NCBI GenBank assembly: GCA_029961685.1 | Contig: JARWKL010000003.1 | Location: forward strand, 11,379,657 to 11,443,656 | DNA from: Aristolochia californica | Taxonomy: Eukaryota; Streptophyta; Magnoliopsida; Piperales; Aristolochiaceae | Direction: 5' to 3' | DNA length: 64,000 bases | Part shown: one piece after another, positions 52,490-64,000 of the stretch | Layout: each line of letters begins with the position of its first letter | Numbering within the stretch: the stretch's first letter is position 1 | Program-made: the position numbers and the translations under genes | Notes under the pieces: generated by a model | Told to the model about the DNA's origin: nothing | Seen by the model: only the letters and a program-made list of their open reading frames with translations | The model's database searches: none

Positions 52490-55400
52490 TCGTTCTATCA
52501 TGGAATGTTAGAGGACTCGATTCTCTCGCCAAGTGAGCCCTCATCAGAGCGGCGTTTTTTATGTTAAACCAAAAATTGCTATTCTTCTTGAAACTAAGAT
52601 GCAATCTTTTGATTACTCAATTGTTTGTAATTTATGGTATGACACCAACCAGCGTGGGCAAATGTGGATGCAATTGGCCATTCCGGTGGCATAATTGTCA
52701 TCTGGGATCCAACTGCTTTTGATGTTATTTTCGTCATTCCGGGACAATACTCAATCGGTCTCCAACTCCTAGATCACAACCTCGGTACTTCTTGGGCGCT
52801 AGCCGGCATTGGCCAACTCATTACCGTGACCGAGCATCTTTCTGGGAGGAAATCTTTCAGCTTGTCCAATTATGGGACCTCCCTTGGCTCCTTGGAGGAG
52901 ACTTCAATGCGACTCTACTTTGCTCTGACAAAAGTCCTCTTGCCTCCCGAACCTCATCAACCATGAGATCTTTTTCTGATTTTATCAATAGTCTTGCTCT
53001 ATCTGAGGCTCCTTTCTCGGGGAAATAATTCACCTGGACAAATTGTCAGAATCCCCCTATTTTGTCTAAATTGGATAGATTTTTTGTCAATATAGAATGG
53101 AACCTCCTCTACCCCAACGCCTCTGGCCAAGTCCTAAACAAAATAGGATCTGACCATTGGCCCATCCAACTCAACACTTGGCCAGTTACGTGGGAAAGAT
53201 CTCCCTTTCGGCTTGAGAATGCCTGGTTATTAACCGAGGCTTTCATCCCTTCTTTGAAAACGTGGTGGCTCGAGTTGGAAAATCATCTGAACCCGGGCTG
53301 GGCCCTCCCTCAGAAACTCAAAGCCCTCAAGACAAAGATCAGACTGTGGGATAAAAATCACCAAGTTTTTGCTGCTTCCCAAAAAGATTTGATTCGCCAC
53401 TGCATTTCTGAGCTGGATCTATTGGAGAAACAGAGGTTAATCTATCCTACTGATTTACTGGTTAGAAATAATTTAAATTCTGAATATCTTACGTTTCTTC
53501 GTTCTAAATCTGTCCGTTGGAAACAACGTTCAAGATTGCGTTGGATGGTTGAGGGTGATGGGAATACAAAGTTTTTCCATTCCATCGCCTCGGCCAGGAG
53601 GAGGACTAACCGTATCACTGCTCTCTGTAACGAAGACCAAGTGGTTACAGATAGTGCCTCCATATCTAACCTTTTGGTGAAGTACTTCGCAGAGCTATAT
53701 TCAGAAGTCTGTTTCAGAAGACCAAAGCTCCATCAGCTCGACTTCAAGCGCATTTCAGTTGAAGACACTGCTGATCTTGAAAAACCATTTTCCTCAAAAG
53801 AAATTGAACGGGCTGTCCTTGACCTTCCTAAAGATAAAGCCCCCGGACCAGATGGCTTTAATGGTGAGTTTTATCACTATTTTTGGGACCTGTTAAAAAA
53901 TGATGTTTGTGCCCTCGTTCACAATTTTCACCAAGTGGGAATAACTCACTCTGGAATCGGTGCATCTTTTATTGCACTTATTCCTAAAAAAACTAATTCA
54001 GAGTTACCCAAAGATTTTTCGCCCTATTAGCCTCACTTTCAGTTCATATAAAATTATTGGGCGTCTATTGGCTAATCAACTGAAAGCAGTCCTGTACAAG
54101 GTAATTAATCCTTGTCCAAGTGCTTTTATCCGAGATAGAAACATCCTGGACTCTTCTTTAACAGCTAATGAACTCCTTGATTCTCTCAAAAAATCTTCCC
54201 TTCCAAGGTTTGTTCTGAAAATTGATTTTGAGAAAGCTTTTGATCGGGTTGATTGGAAACTGGTGGACTATCTTTTTGACTATATGGGTTTTGGCACAAG
54301 ATGGAAATTTTGGATGAGGAGCTGTATTTCCTCTCCTTCTTATTCTGTCTTGATAAATGGGAAACCTCGCGGTTATTTTAAAGCTTCTAGGGGGATAAGA
54401 CAAGGCCCTTCTAACTCCATTTATTTTTACTCTTGTTGGAGAATACCTTACCTCTATGATCCGGTTTACAAAATGTTCGGGTTGGCTAAGTCCTGTTTTT
54501 TCTGATCCAAACCAAGACGTTCCCATTCTATAGTATGCTGATGACTCTATCTTTTTTGGAGAAGGGTCCATGAGACAAATCAAACACATGAAAGCAATTT
54601 TGAACATCTTTAAATTGACCTCGGGTCAAAAGATAAGCTGGGACAAAACATCAATTTTTGGATTTAATATTGACGCCTCTATTCTCAACTCAATGGTGAA
54701 CTATTTGGGTTATAAGGTGGTGTCTGTTCCGAGCACATATTTGGGCTTACCTTTGACTCCGCTCCTGCCTACAAAAAACTCATGGTTTCCGGTTGTTGAG
54801 CGGCTTGAGAAGCATCTGGCTTCTTGGAAAGGGAAATTTTTATCCAAAGCTGGTAAGTTGGTTCTTATCAAATCTTGCCTTCATGGTATCCCATATTATT
54901 TTTTGTCTCTGTACCATTGTCCAGCATCTATTCGGGATAGAATTGAATTTTTGAAAAGAAGATTCCTATGGGATGGGCCAAATGGGGAAAAAAAGTTTAA
55001 TCTTGTAAAATGGGTAGATGTTTGTAAACCACTTGTAATGGGGGGATTCGGGATTCGGGACACTGCTACCACAAACAAGGCTTTGCTCTTAAAGTGGATT
55101 TGGAAGTTCAACATGCAACCCAATCTGCTGTGGCACCGAATGGTTGCAATAAAATCCAGAACAGACAATGGCTAGTGGACGGACGGGGGAAGATTTTACA
55201 AGTTATCCCCCTTTTTGGAAGAAAATTGCCAAACTCTTACCTACCTTCAAATCTGCCGTCAAATGCTACATTGGGAGCGGTACAGATACACTATTCTGGA
55301 CGGATTGGTGGATATGGTCAAGTTGTTTAAAGGAAAGTCATCAACGTTTATATCAATTGTCAAGATCTCGTAGCACAATGGTTTCTGACCATTGGCAGTC

Positions 55401-56588
55401 TTCGGCCGACTGGAATCTTCATCTCAGGCGAGCCTTGAATGACTCTGAAGCTGTTGAAGCCACTTGCCTGGTCAACTTGCTCTCTGATGTGAATTTAAAA
55501 AGCTCTACTGATACACTCATCCGGATGCCGAACAAACGAGGTATGTTCTCTATAGCTTCTGTGTACCATCATATGATTTCGTATCCGCCTCCCCACGTAG
55601 AACATCCTGTTGCCTTTGGATGGTCGCTCCCGATTCCTCCCCGAGTTAAGTTCTTCATCTGGACGGTATGTCGTAAGAAAATCTTAACTTCTGACTCTTT
55701 GAAAAGACATGGCACTAATATTCCTAATCCAGAAGGCCCATTTTGCCAACATCCCCTGAAACAGCAGATCACACGCTTCTACATTGCGAATATGCTCATA
55801 AAATTTGGACCGAATTAATGGACAAAATAAGTTTATTATATTGCCCATCGCAAGATTTACATAACACTATCTTAACTTTGGTTAGCTCACATCTTCCAAA
55901 GTTGGGGAAAATTTTGATCTCTTGTTGTTTGGGCACATTGCGTGGAATTTATGGAAAGAAAGAATCAATCATAAATTCAATCTGAAAGCTCTCCCTCGAA
56001 ATATTCTTTGTGAGCAGAACATTGGTCAAGTTAGCTCTTGGGTTCTTCTTCGCGAAGAATTCTGTAACTTAAAAGCGACAAACATACGTGAAAATTGGCG
56101 AAATGTTGCGGGTATGTCTGTTCCATCGAAGGCCCCTGCAATGGTTGAATGGTCCAAACCTCCTCCTGGATATTTTAAACTAAATTTAGATGGAAGTACT
56201 CTCGGGTGTCCGGGGCCAGCTGGGTTTGGCGGAGTAATTCACGATGATCAAGCGAGTTTTCTCTTCACATACGCGGGTCCAATTGGAGTATCTGACTCTA
56301 CTTGCACGGAATTGCATGGGCTGTTCAACGGACTGAAACTTTTCAAGCAAAAAAGGGAGGTTTTCTTTCTTGGTTGAAGGGGATTCTCAAGTCATTATTA
56401 ACAGGTGCTCGAAGCCATCAAAACCTCCTTGGCGTCATTGGGAGCTTTTTGATGAAATTTGTAAGTTAAGTTCTGTTTTACAATGAACTTGGAAACATGT
56501 TCCAAGATCTGCTAATCACTTAGCTGATGCTCAAGCGAAAAAAGGCATTACCCTCCAACATCTTGTTGTGGAGGAAATGTCTTTTTAG
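52486..56588 (+). pseudogene. LINE 2 ORF2: endonuclease, RT, zf-RVT, RNase H-like
   Basis: Starts MIVLSWNVRGLDSLAK followed by a TGA. The endonuclease has GGDFNA and GSDHWPIQL. RT has APGPDGFNGEF, KIDFEKAFDRVDW and YADDSIFF, with a TAG just before YADD and a deletion in the RQGDPLSP region, where it reads RQGPSNS. zf-RVT has PPRVKFFIWTV. The C-terminal RNase H-like domain (about 56160-56588) has FKLNLDGSTLGCPGPAGFGG, LVEGDSQVIIN and ANHLADAQAKKG, ending MSF at a TAG. At least four frame changes occur, so it is inactive, though it is more complete than LINE 1. Confidence 0.9.
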
Positions 56589-56874
56589 CTTCAAGGTATG
56601 TAATTTTTTTCTTCAGTAACATTCACACCTCTTCTAAAAAATAATCTTTTAATAACATATTATATGCTCATCTTCTAAACTTTCTTTTATTGATTTATTT
56701 TAGAGTTTAGTGCGTTCAGATTCACCATTAATCTCATTGTAACAGTGTATTAGATCACCACATGACTAAACTATTATGTTTTGAAGAACAACAGTAACAT
56801 TTATAAATATTTCTCCTATGCACCTTTCTTTGTGTTAGCTTTTATGAATTTTGATTTTGAAATCTTGTTTTCAG

Positions 56875-56996
56875 GCGAAGTTTTATAAAACAATACAGGG
56901 ATGTCAAATCAGTTTGGTGCACATAGGAATCCAGTCAGCCCAATGGATGGTCAGAGCTAGAAGACTTCTCTAAAGTGCCTTCATCATGTTGAGAAG
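56875..56996 (+). pseudogene. MED11-like exon 1 duplicate, copy 2
   Basis: Same as 40880-41001, including the TAG after DGQS. Flanked by TTTTCAG and GTGAGATC. Confidence 0.65.
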
Positions 56997-57863
56997 GTGA
57001 GATCTGTGAAACCATTGTTCTAATGGTATGATAATTTCTTTCAGTAGACTTACTGAACAATTAGGTTGTGGAAATGGTATTGTGACTTGGTTATATCATG
57101 CTGAGATGTGGATTTGGTCGTCAATTGAGTCCTGGGGGGTGGCGGTTATTTAATACAACTAACTAGTATGCTTTGGATCAGGCGGCCCCTTAATCTATAG
57201 GACTTCTTACTTCTGACCCATTAATAACATTTCTCATCCCCTGCCTATACAAGCGAGGTAGCTTGAATGTGGAGTACATGTATGGGCATGAGAAGAGTGG
57301 CACTTTTACCCATCTTATCCGCTCTTCTATTAAGGGGTGATCTCAAGACAATAGAATGACTGAATTTTTGTTACAAATATTTTAGTGAGTTTTTGAATTT
57401 TTGTATCTATGGATAAAGATTGCCGCATAACTCTTTTTTAGTTGAGTTCTATAATACAATAATAACAGTAGAGTTGGATCTCTGATTTAGCTTTACTATC
57501 GCATATGGGTATATAGTAAAAATTAATGTTACACTTTCTGCAATTCTTTGTAATGTTTTATTTTGTTTTATGGTTGGTTGTCACTGTCATGAGATTATGT
57601 GACTGTACTTCAGTTCATTGATCTATGTATAATCTTTTAATAACATATTATATGTTCATCTTCTAAACTTTTTTTTATTGATTTCTTTCTAACTTTTGTG
57701 TTTTCAGATTCACCATTGATCTCATTGTAACTATGTCATAGATCACCACATGACTAATCTATTATGTTTTTAAGAACAACAGTAACATTTATGAATATTT
57801 CAGCTATGCACCTTTCTCTATGTGTTAGATTTTATGAATTTTTTTTTGAAATCTTGTTTTCAG

Positions 57864-57984
57864 GCTAGTTTAATAAAGCAATACAATGATATCAAATCAG
57901 TTTGGTGCACGTAGGAATCCAGTCAGCCCAATGGATGCTTAGAGCTTGAAGACATCTTTAGAGCACCTTCACCATGTTGAGAAG
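57864..57984 (+). pseudogene. MED11-like exon 1, copy 2
   Basis: Matches 41835-41955 but reads MISNQFGARRNPVSPMDA and then TAG. Splice sites are intact, the protein is not. Confidence 0.65.
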
Positions 57985-58252
57985 GTGAGATCTGTGAAAC
58001 CATTGTTTTAGTGGCATGATAATTTCTTTCAGTAGTCTTGCTGAACAATAAGGTTGTGGAAATGGTGTTGTGACTTGGATATCTTTCTAGGATGTGGTTT
58101 GGGCCGTCAATTGAGTCTTGAGGGATGACAATTATTTTGGTTTATCCCACTGGGGATCCACCCTCCATCCTACCTTTCAAAAAAATTAAATAAAACATAA
58201 AAATAGTAATGACAACAAAATAAAATCCTAACATTTGAAACAAATGAAATCT

Positions 58253-58403
58253 AGCTCCTTACCCATAGAAGAATTCCTAGTGGTGTAGTAGTAGATGATT
58301 GTTATCCAATGTTATAGTGGAACAACATTAGAAAGATCACTTGAATCCTCTTAAGGTTTTCTATTAACTAGATTCTAGTTCTCAGATTCTTTAGGTAATA
58401 AAG
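58253..58403. other. About 150-bp segment present only in MED11-like copy 2
   Basis: Relative to copy 1 (break at about 42232) this stretch is extra, between GAAATCT and TTTGTGGCTAAATG. No terminal repeats are obvious. It could be an insertion here or a deletion in copy 1. Confidence 0.6.
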
Positions 58404-58598
58404 CTTTGTGGCTAAATGTATTGAAGTCATTGAGCTATTTAAACATTTTCTTTTGAATGTAGAACCTGAGTGAAACTTGAACACCACCCATCAAGTGTCG
58501 ATTGTGTTGTTTGAACATTTAATTCATTGTTATCATTTTCAGATGGATTTTCATGCATTTTTCTATTTAAGGAAATATGGGAATCATCATGGTTGCAG

Positions 58599-58669
58599 AG
58601 AATAGTCAATCTATTGAACCTTGTTGGAGGTGTGATGGACGAGCTTGGAAATTTGACAGGTCCAAGAAT
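58599..58669 (+). pseudogene. MED11-like exon 2, copy 2
   Basis: Reads RIVNLLNLVGGVMDELGNL and TGPR; one residue differs from copy 1 (E to N). Both splice sites are kept. Exon 3 is not visible before the Harbinger insertion at 59428. Confidence 0.6.
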
Positions 58670-59428
58670 GTAAATTTGATATTGATATTTCCTTTAAAAT
58701 TCCGTGTTTGATTATTGAATAAAGTTTATGTATATTATTATGCGGTGCTTATGAACAATTTTATGCAGAGTATATATACAATTTTATGTAGGGTTTATGT
58801 ACAAAGATGATGCCCAATTTTCTCTAAAATTTATGCATAATTTTATGTACAGTTTATTTTATATGTATGTTATGCAAAATTTTAAATATATGTTGGAGCT
58901 TGAACTCGACTCGAACCCAGTTAAAATTCTTGGGCTCGAGCTCGAACTCGAACTCAGTTAAGATTTTTGGGCTCAAGCTTGATTACAACTTTAGGCTCAA
59001 GGCTGGTCTTAGGTTGAACTCGAGTTCAAAATATTTAAATAACACCCAGCTCGAACGTATGCAGATTCGAGCTCAGCTTAACTCGATCCCATCCCAAGTC
59101 GTCATCCATCACCCTTCAGAGGAGAACTGGCAATGAGAAATCAGAGTGGCAAGGCATCAGCCCATGGTTGTAAATAGATTAATATTATACTATTTACATA
59201 TATTTATTATTTTACATGATATGTGCTAAATATTAAATTAATCTACCTGATTAATATTGCATAAATTATTTTGTTAGGAAAAGTATTTAAAGTAATTTTT
59301 CTTTGGTGTTATAATTTAATTAAAATAAAGTACAGTTTTCGTGTATGTCTAATTTTCTTTTCCTATGTTTTCCCCCAATTCAATCAAACCCTAACACCAT
59401 AAAATTGGTATATCTCATATGCTTTCTT
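58670..59428 (+). other. Intron/3' region after MED11-like exon 2, copy 2
   Basis: Matches 42488-43258. Contains the GAGCTCGAG-rich patch (58890-59090). It ends at CTTTCTTA, directly followed by the G-rich left end of Harbinger copy 4. Confidence 0.7.
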
Positions 59429-60482
59429 AAGGGGGGGTGGGGGGTGGGAAAATTTGAAGTTCATCTTCCCCTTTTGCTTCAAATTTATTTCATTTTACAT
59501 GAACTTCACCTACAAACTTGGTGTTAGTGTGGATGAGTTCATGTGCACTGGAAAACAGTTTCAAGTGTTAGTGGCCCAACATGAGAAAAATATAAAAAAC
59601 AAGAGAATTAGTACATTGTAATAGTATACTTAATTAAAAAATAATTCTTAAATCCCAAATTAGGTAAAACAAACATGATTGCTACACAAATAAGTAATTT
59701 AATGTATAATTAAAAAATATTAATATACTAATTATTTAATTAGATATTATATTATTTAATGATTACAATTTATTGTACATTAATAAAATAATTCGTGAGC
59801 CAATTAACTGTGCACATGATTAAATATAAAAAAATAACTAAATAATATTAAAAATATAATAAAAGAATGTATTCAATTATTAATTTATTAATAACATATG
59901 ACATATTTTAACCTAAAAAGGAATGATTAAATAGGAAAAATTGATCAAATCATAACTTTAACACATTATATATTTTTATGTATTATTAATTAATATTATG
60001 TTTTCGTTAAATTTAAAATCATTGATTTTATTAATTAAAAATTAGGTTAATTAAACATAATTAACTGATCAAATGCTTGATTTAATGATATTTTAATTAC
60101 CACTATTAAATCATTAATATAATATAGTAATAAATAAATAAATATTTATTAATTACACAAGATGGATTTTTTACATGGTATTAATTAATAATATATTTTA
60201 AAAAATAAAAAATAATTAATTGATCAAATGCAGACTGTAACTATATTATATTTACCAGACTTAAATATCTAGTTTAATATAGTAATAAAATTTAATAAAA
60301 ATAATAAATAAATAAATATTAAACTTTATTAATAACCTAAGAAAGATTATTCTAATAAAGATTTCGTGCCATTAATATTGAAATCATCAAGTTACAAATT
60401 TAATACATAAGAACGACACATGTTCAAAAGCAATAAGATACAACCATCATTTATCATTCCACATGCAAGTTGCTATATCATC

Positions 60483-61639
60483 TCAAAATTTTGCGGCTCT
60501 TGTGGATTCTAATGCACGTTGCATCCGAAAGCTTGTTGATTGGCTATCCTCTTCCACAAGACTATTGCTATCATCGTTGTCTGCCTCATCCATTGCACCT
60601 AATTGGACCCCATCACCTCCTCCACCGAGCTCGTCACCCGAATCATCATCTTCCAATTCAAATCTGTCATTGTAATCATCTCCACATATATAATTGTGCA
60701 ATATGCAATAGCAATTACAATTTTTATCTGGATCTTAAAAGAAAATGGATGAGCGCCTTTCAACATTTGAAATCGAGCTTTTAAAGCACCAAAAGTTCGC
60801 TCAATAGTATTCCACAAACATGAGTGTCTTCAGTTGAATAATTATTTTTCATTTCAAGGAATATTATCTCCAAATTCTTGCAGATGATGCAAGGTCCTCG
60901 ATATGGAGCCAAAAATCCTAGAAGATTTACATAACCAACATAAACTAGATAATATTTACCTACAATAGAAAATTATATTCAACAAAAAATAACTGAAGAT
61001 AAAATAGATAAAAAATTATTTCATAAAAATATATTATTTACCTTCAGGTACAAATAGTCTATCTCGGTGGGTCAATGTGTCCTTCACGGGAATCAGCTGT
61101 TGATCCCTCCCATTCAACAAGTACATAAGTGAATTGCATGTCAAATGTACATATTGCCATCACATTTTGTGAGAGATAGCTCTTTCTGTTCCAAAAACTT
61201 TGTTATTCTTCAAGTGGGATGTTTACTTTGATATGAGTTCCATCAATAGTCCCAATACAATCTTAATTATACCATTTCAATTAAAATTGACAACTTTGTA
61301 TATTGATCTAAAATTGTTTAGTTAGATGGCAAGTGATGTTACCTTGAAGTATGGATAAAACGTTGAACTGTTTAAAATTTTTGAGTGTGTGCGTTCCATA
61401 GGCCGTTTTACATAATCAGAGTGAAGTTTGAGAATAACACCCAACACCTTATAGAAATACCTACTTATGGTCCAGTTCGATCTATCAAACATCTCTGTTG
61501 TGACACTATAGGATTGTTGTTGACCAGTAGTAAGGAGGAAATAAGCAAATTTTTCTTCCAATGAGATGGTCTTTGTGGTTGATAAAAACCCTCTACTATT
61601 AAGTATCTTTGCCAATTTGCGAAATATAATTTGATTCAT
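60483..61639 (-). pseudogene. Harbinger transposase (DDE), copy 4
   Basis: Exon 1 (61322-61639 open frame, MNQIIFRKLAKIL to YFK) is intact, including the Gln codons where copy 3 has a stop. Exon 2 carries a 5-bp deletion near 61086 relative to copies 1 and 3. Exon 3 has a 1-bp loss near 60707, after IERTFGALKARFQMLKG. The acidic tail DDDSGDELGGGG is open (60483-60701). Confidence 0.88.
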
Positions 61640-61878
61640 CCTGTGAACTTTTCAAAATTTAACAGGTGATTTGTCTAGTGCATTTTGCAAATACAACAAA
61701 CCATTAATCCCACAAGAACGTGGTACACGTCTATCGCAATAGCAGAGATAGTATCTTCCTATGACGACAAGAATACATGTGAACCCAAAGAAGATAGTGT
61801 ACTTAAAAAGTTATTAATACAAACATCATCATTAATACATAACAATCTTCCCAAAGAAGATAGTGTACTTAAAAAGCA

Positions 61879-62834
61879 TTACAAAAAATTTCTTGCACAA
61901 TATTTAAGCCACCCGACCCACTCTTCCACTGTCATCCACATAAACATGACCTTCTTACTTGGCATATCCAACCATTCAGGAGCACAATACTTCACGTCGT
62001 CCGATAGGTCTGGGATTTCCCTGAGGGCTTTGACCCAATCTCTTTCGACATCACCCTCTTTAGGCTTAATAACTTCCTTCAATGCCTGAGCGATTTCCTT
62101 AACTACATCAATATATCTACCAGTGTCATCAGTGGATAATTCACTTCTCTTTCTATGGCGACTTGAAGATGACAGGTTACTTCTTCGAGATTGCTCAACT
62201 GTTGACTCATTTCCGCTAATGAATGGTGATGGAGTTTCCCTAACTACATCGACATCCTCGAGCTCGTCCATCAGGATAGGATCAGACTCACGGAGGAGTT
62301 CATTGCCCAGATCTACAGGAGTTATACTTGTTATCCCCATGGCTATTGAGTTTCCCACTACCAAGGCCAATTTGTCATAAAGGGGGCAGCCTTCACGTCT
62401 ATACTTTTCTGCATCTCTATGCTCCTACAAGAATAAAATATCCTTTAGACATCTTGGAATAGAGTTCTAGTAATGTGAAAAACATACAAAATGTTTTACA
62501 GTACATCATGATTTACTGACCTTTATGTAGTTTTGCCATACAGAAGGACATGTAATAATTCGTTGTGTGGTTGCATCCCAAACAAACCCACTTGTGTGGA
62601 AACACCTCGTTACCGTTTGGTATGTTTTCTTCCATGATCTTGTTTGATTCTTGTACTGACTGTGTCTTCATTGAACTTGTTGACACAATCCATATATACC
62701 TCATGCTTCCAAACCCCATTGGGCAACTTGTTCCCTATATTGACCTGCTAGACCAAGAGATCAAGCAGTTTGCTGTCTTCTTCGAAGGTCCGAATGTCAT
62801 ATGATCGAGCAGTTGGTTGTCTTCTTACAACCAT
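61879..62834 (-). pseudogene. Harbinger ORF1 Myb/SANT-like protein, copy 4
   Basis: ATG at 62834. The Myb part shares the TVSSRIEQD-type frame change of copies 1 and 3. The C-terminal part (61879-62370) is a long open frame with SSSSRHRKRSELSTDDTGRY and VERDWVKALREIPDL, a helical region probably used for protein contact. Confidence 0.8.
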
Positions 62835-62928
62835 TTATAATCTAAATCTGAGATGGTCTTCATGGAAAAAACTTTATCAGACAACCATTACCCGTCACGG
62901 GAACACAAACCACAAAAAATAAAATACT

Positions 62929-63228
62929 ATGTGGTGGATATTTATAATACTTGAATCTCCTCACCGTATGGCAAAATCATTCCATAGCACTTCAAAAAAT
63001 TTCAACCACATTCTAAAACATTTCAAAATTAATCAAACTATTTCCATTGCAGATGCACTAAACAATGCAAAAACACCTACATCAAGTCCAAATTATCTGA
63101 ACACCCCTAGTAAAGCCCCATATGACTTTGTTGTCACTACGAATTGTACCTCATTAGTGATGGGGGTCAGGTTTCGTTGGCTAATGGAAGCCCATGTAGG
63201 CGGCTCAACCTTGTTTGAACTGGACTAA
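62929..63228 (+). other. Conserved 99-codon ORF antisense to Harbinger leader, copy 4
   Basis: Third intact copy of the ORF at 17358 and 47616, with the same start and stop. Confidence 0.3.
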
Positions 63229-63610
63229 ACACCCTAAACTCTAAACCCTAACCAAGAACCATAAAAAAATTAAAAAGAACCCTAGACTGTAAAGCTTAGA
63301 CCTTAAAACCCCTAAAAGCCCCAAACCCTAAACCCTAAACCCTAATTTTTTAAAAAAAACTCTAAATCCTAAAATTAAACCATCAACCCTACAAATACCC
63401 TAAACCCTAAACCCTTAAATACCAAGCACCAAACCCTAAAATACACTAAACCCTAACCTTAATCCCGAAATTAAACCCTATAAAGACGAAATTGAACCAT
63501 AAATATCATAAACCCTAACCCTAAATCCCACAATTATGCAACAATCAATACAAATTATGCAAAAAAATTACAATTAAATTAAATACAACACTAAATTAAT
63601 AAAAAAATTA
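63225..63610. repeat. Telomere-like CCCTAAA tract, copy 4
   Basis: AAACCCTAAACCCTAAACCCTAA-type repeats, degenerate further right, ending at the leader splice donor (AAG/GTAAGC near 63623). Confidence 0.85.
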
Positions 63611-63619
63611 CGGTTTAGG

Positions 63620-63874
63620 CTTACCTTCTAAAATTTGCGGAAAACAAAAGTTGAAGGGTGAAATCTAAGCTGAATGGGGAAATCGAAGCCGAATCAAAGT
63701 ACAATAGAAGAAATCGACGCTGAAATGTCAAAAATTGAAGTCAAAATCGAAATGGGAGAAATTGAACAAAATCTGGAGGTATTTTGGGAGAAAAGAGAGT
63801 AGCGACAAGGAGAAGGAAGTGGGACGCCTAGAGGGAGAAGAAAGGGAGGTCGAAAGGGAGAAGCAAGTGAGAGG

Positions 63875-63908
<34 letters not shown>

Positions 63909-64000
63909 CCGAGAATACATTTGGGAAATCGAACAAAATCGGGAGGTATTTTGGGGAAAAAGAGAGTAACGACAGGGAGAAGGGAGTGGGAGGCCGAGAG
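63620..64000 (-). repeat. (CT)n leader modules, copy 4 (partial)
   Basis: GA/CT tract at about 63877-63906 with flanking GGGAGGTATTTTGGG modules at about 63775 and 63940. Truncated by the window end. Confidence 0.75.

Larger units (their letters stand above)
51776..56640 (+). mobile_element. LINE 2 (plant L1 type)
   Basis: It contains the end of ORF1, a full-length ORF2 with RNase H-like domain, a short 3' UTR and a brief A-run (CTAAAAAATAATC) at 56634-56642. Comparison with 40640-40660 shows it sits after GATCTATGA in duplicated MED11 flank. No target duplication is visible, so a small deletion may have accompanied insertion. The 5' part, most of ORF1, is absent. Confidence 0.88.
59429..64000 (-). 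mobile_element. Harbinger copy 4, right end outside window
   Basis: It begins with a G-rich terminus (AGGGGGGGTGGGGGG) inserted after CTTA. An AT-rich left segment (59460-60460) is followed by transposase, Myb ORF, telomere-like tract and (CT)n leader. The leader has at least two modules before the window ends, so whether it too is fused to viral DNA cannot be seen. Confidence 0.85.

Overview
This window looks like repeat-rich nuclear DNA of a flowering plant, not a prokaryotic region. It has AT-rich non-coding DNA, GT-AG introns, L1-type LINEs, a Ty3/gypsy chromovirus, PIF/Harbinger DNA transposons, integrated Caulimoviridae (pararetrovirus) sequence and exon fragments of one host gene. No complete, intact protein-coding gene is visible. 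The species cannot be determined from the sequence.

Layout. 1-5437 (-): a near-complete but decayed pararetrovirus copy A. It reads leader and tRNA-Met primer site, coiled-coil ORF, movement protein, coat protein, zinc knuckle, protease, reverse transcriptase. 5438-6174 (+): inverted viral transactivator tail and intergenic promoter. 6175-7044: (CT)n and Harbinger terminal sequence. 7049-8170: a Harbinger-derived MITE. 8175-8783: another Harbinger left end. 8784-14265 (-): LINE 1. 14558-18490 (-): Harbinger copy 1. 18491-20299: pararetrovirus copy C with an internal inversion. 20300-22009: a second set of the 5438-8170 modules. 22010-24905 (-): Harbinger copy 2, which keeps the Myb ORF but has lost the transposase. 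24909-28118: a small non-autonomous LTR element. 29263-32750: a 112-bp tandem duplication and a 329-bp satellite. 34215-39301 (+): a Ty3/gypsy chromovirus with perfect 5-bp target duplications. 39302-43500: exons of a MED11-like Mediator subunit gene. 43780-48956 (-): Harbinger copy 3. 48957-50982 (-): pararetrovirus copy B (RT, RNase H, transactivator). 50983-59428: a second MED11-like copy interrupted by LINE 2 (51776-56640). 59429-64000 (-): Harbinger copy 4, running off the window.

How the parts relate. The pararetrovirus and the Harbinger family are physically fused. The (CT)n leader of the Harbinger Myb/transposase unit is joined to viral sequence at four places. In two of them the viral TATA promoter lies just upstream of that leader and points into it. 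Two further copies carry a shorter version with the promoter deleted. This recurrent virus-transposon chimera is the most unusual feature here. Shared flanks show that part of its spread came from segmental duplication. An empty site in the duplicated MED11 flank shows that at least one Harbinger copy (copy 4) arrived by transposition. All coding units carry stops, frameshifts or deletions, so the present copies are probably inactive unless supplied in trans.
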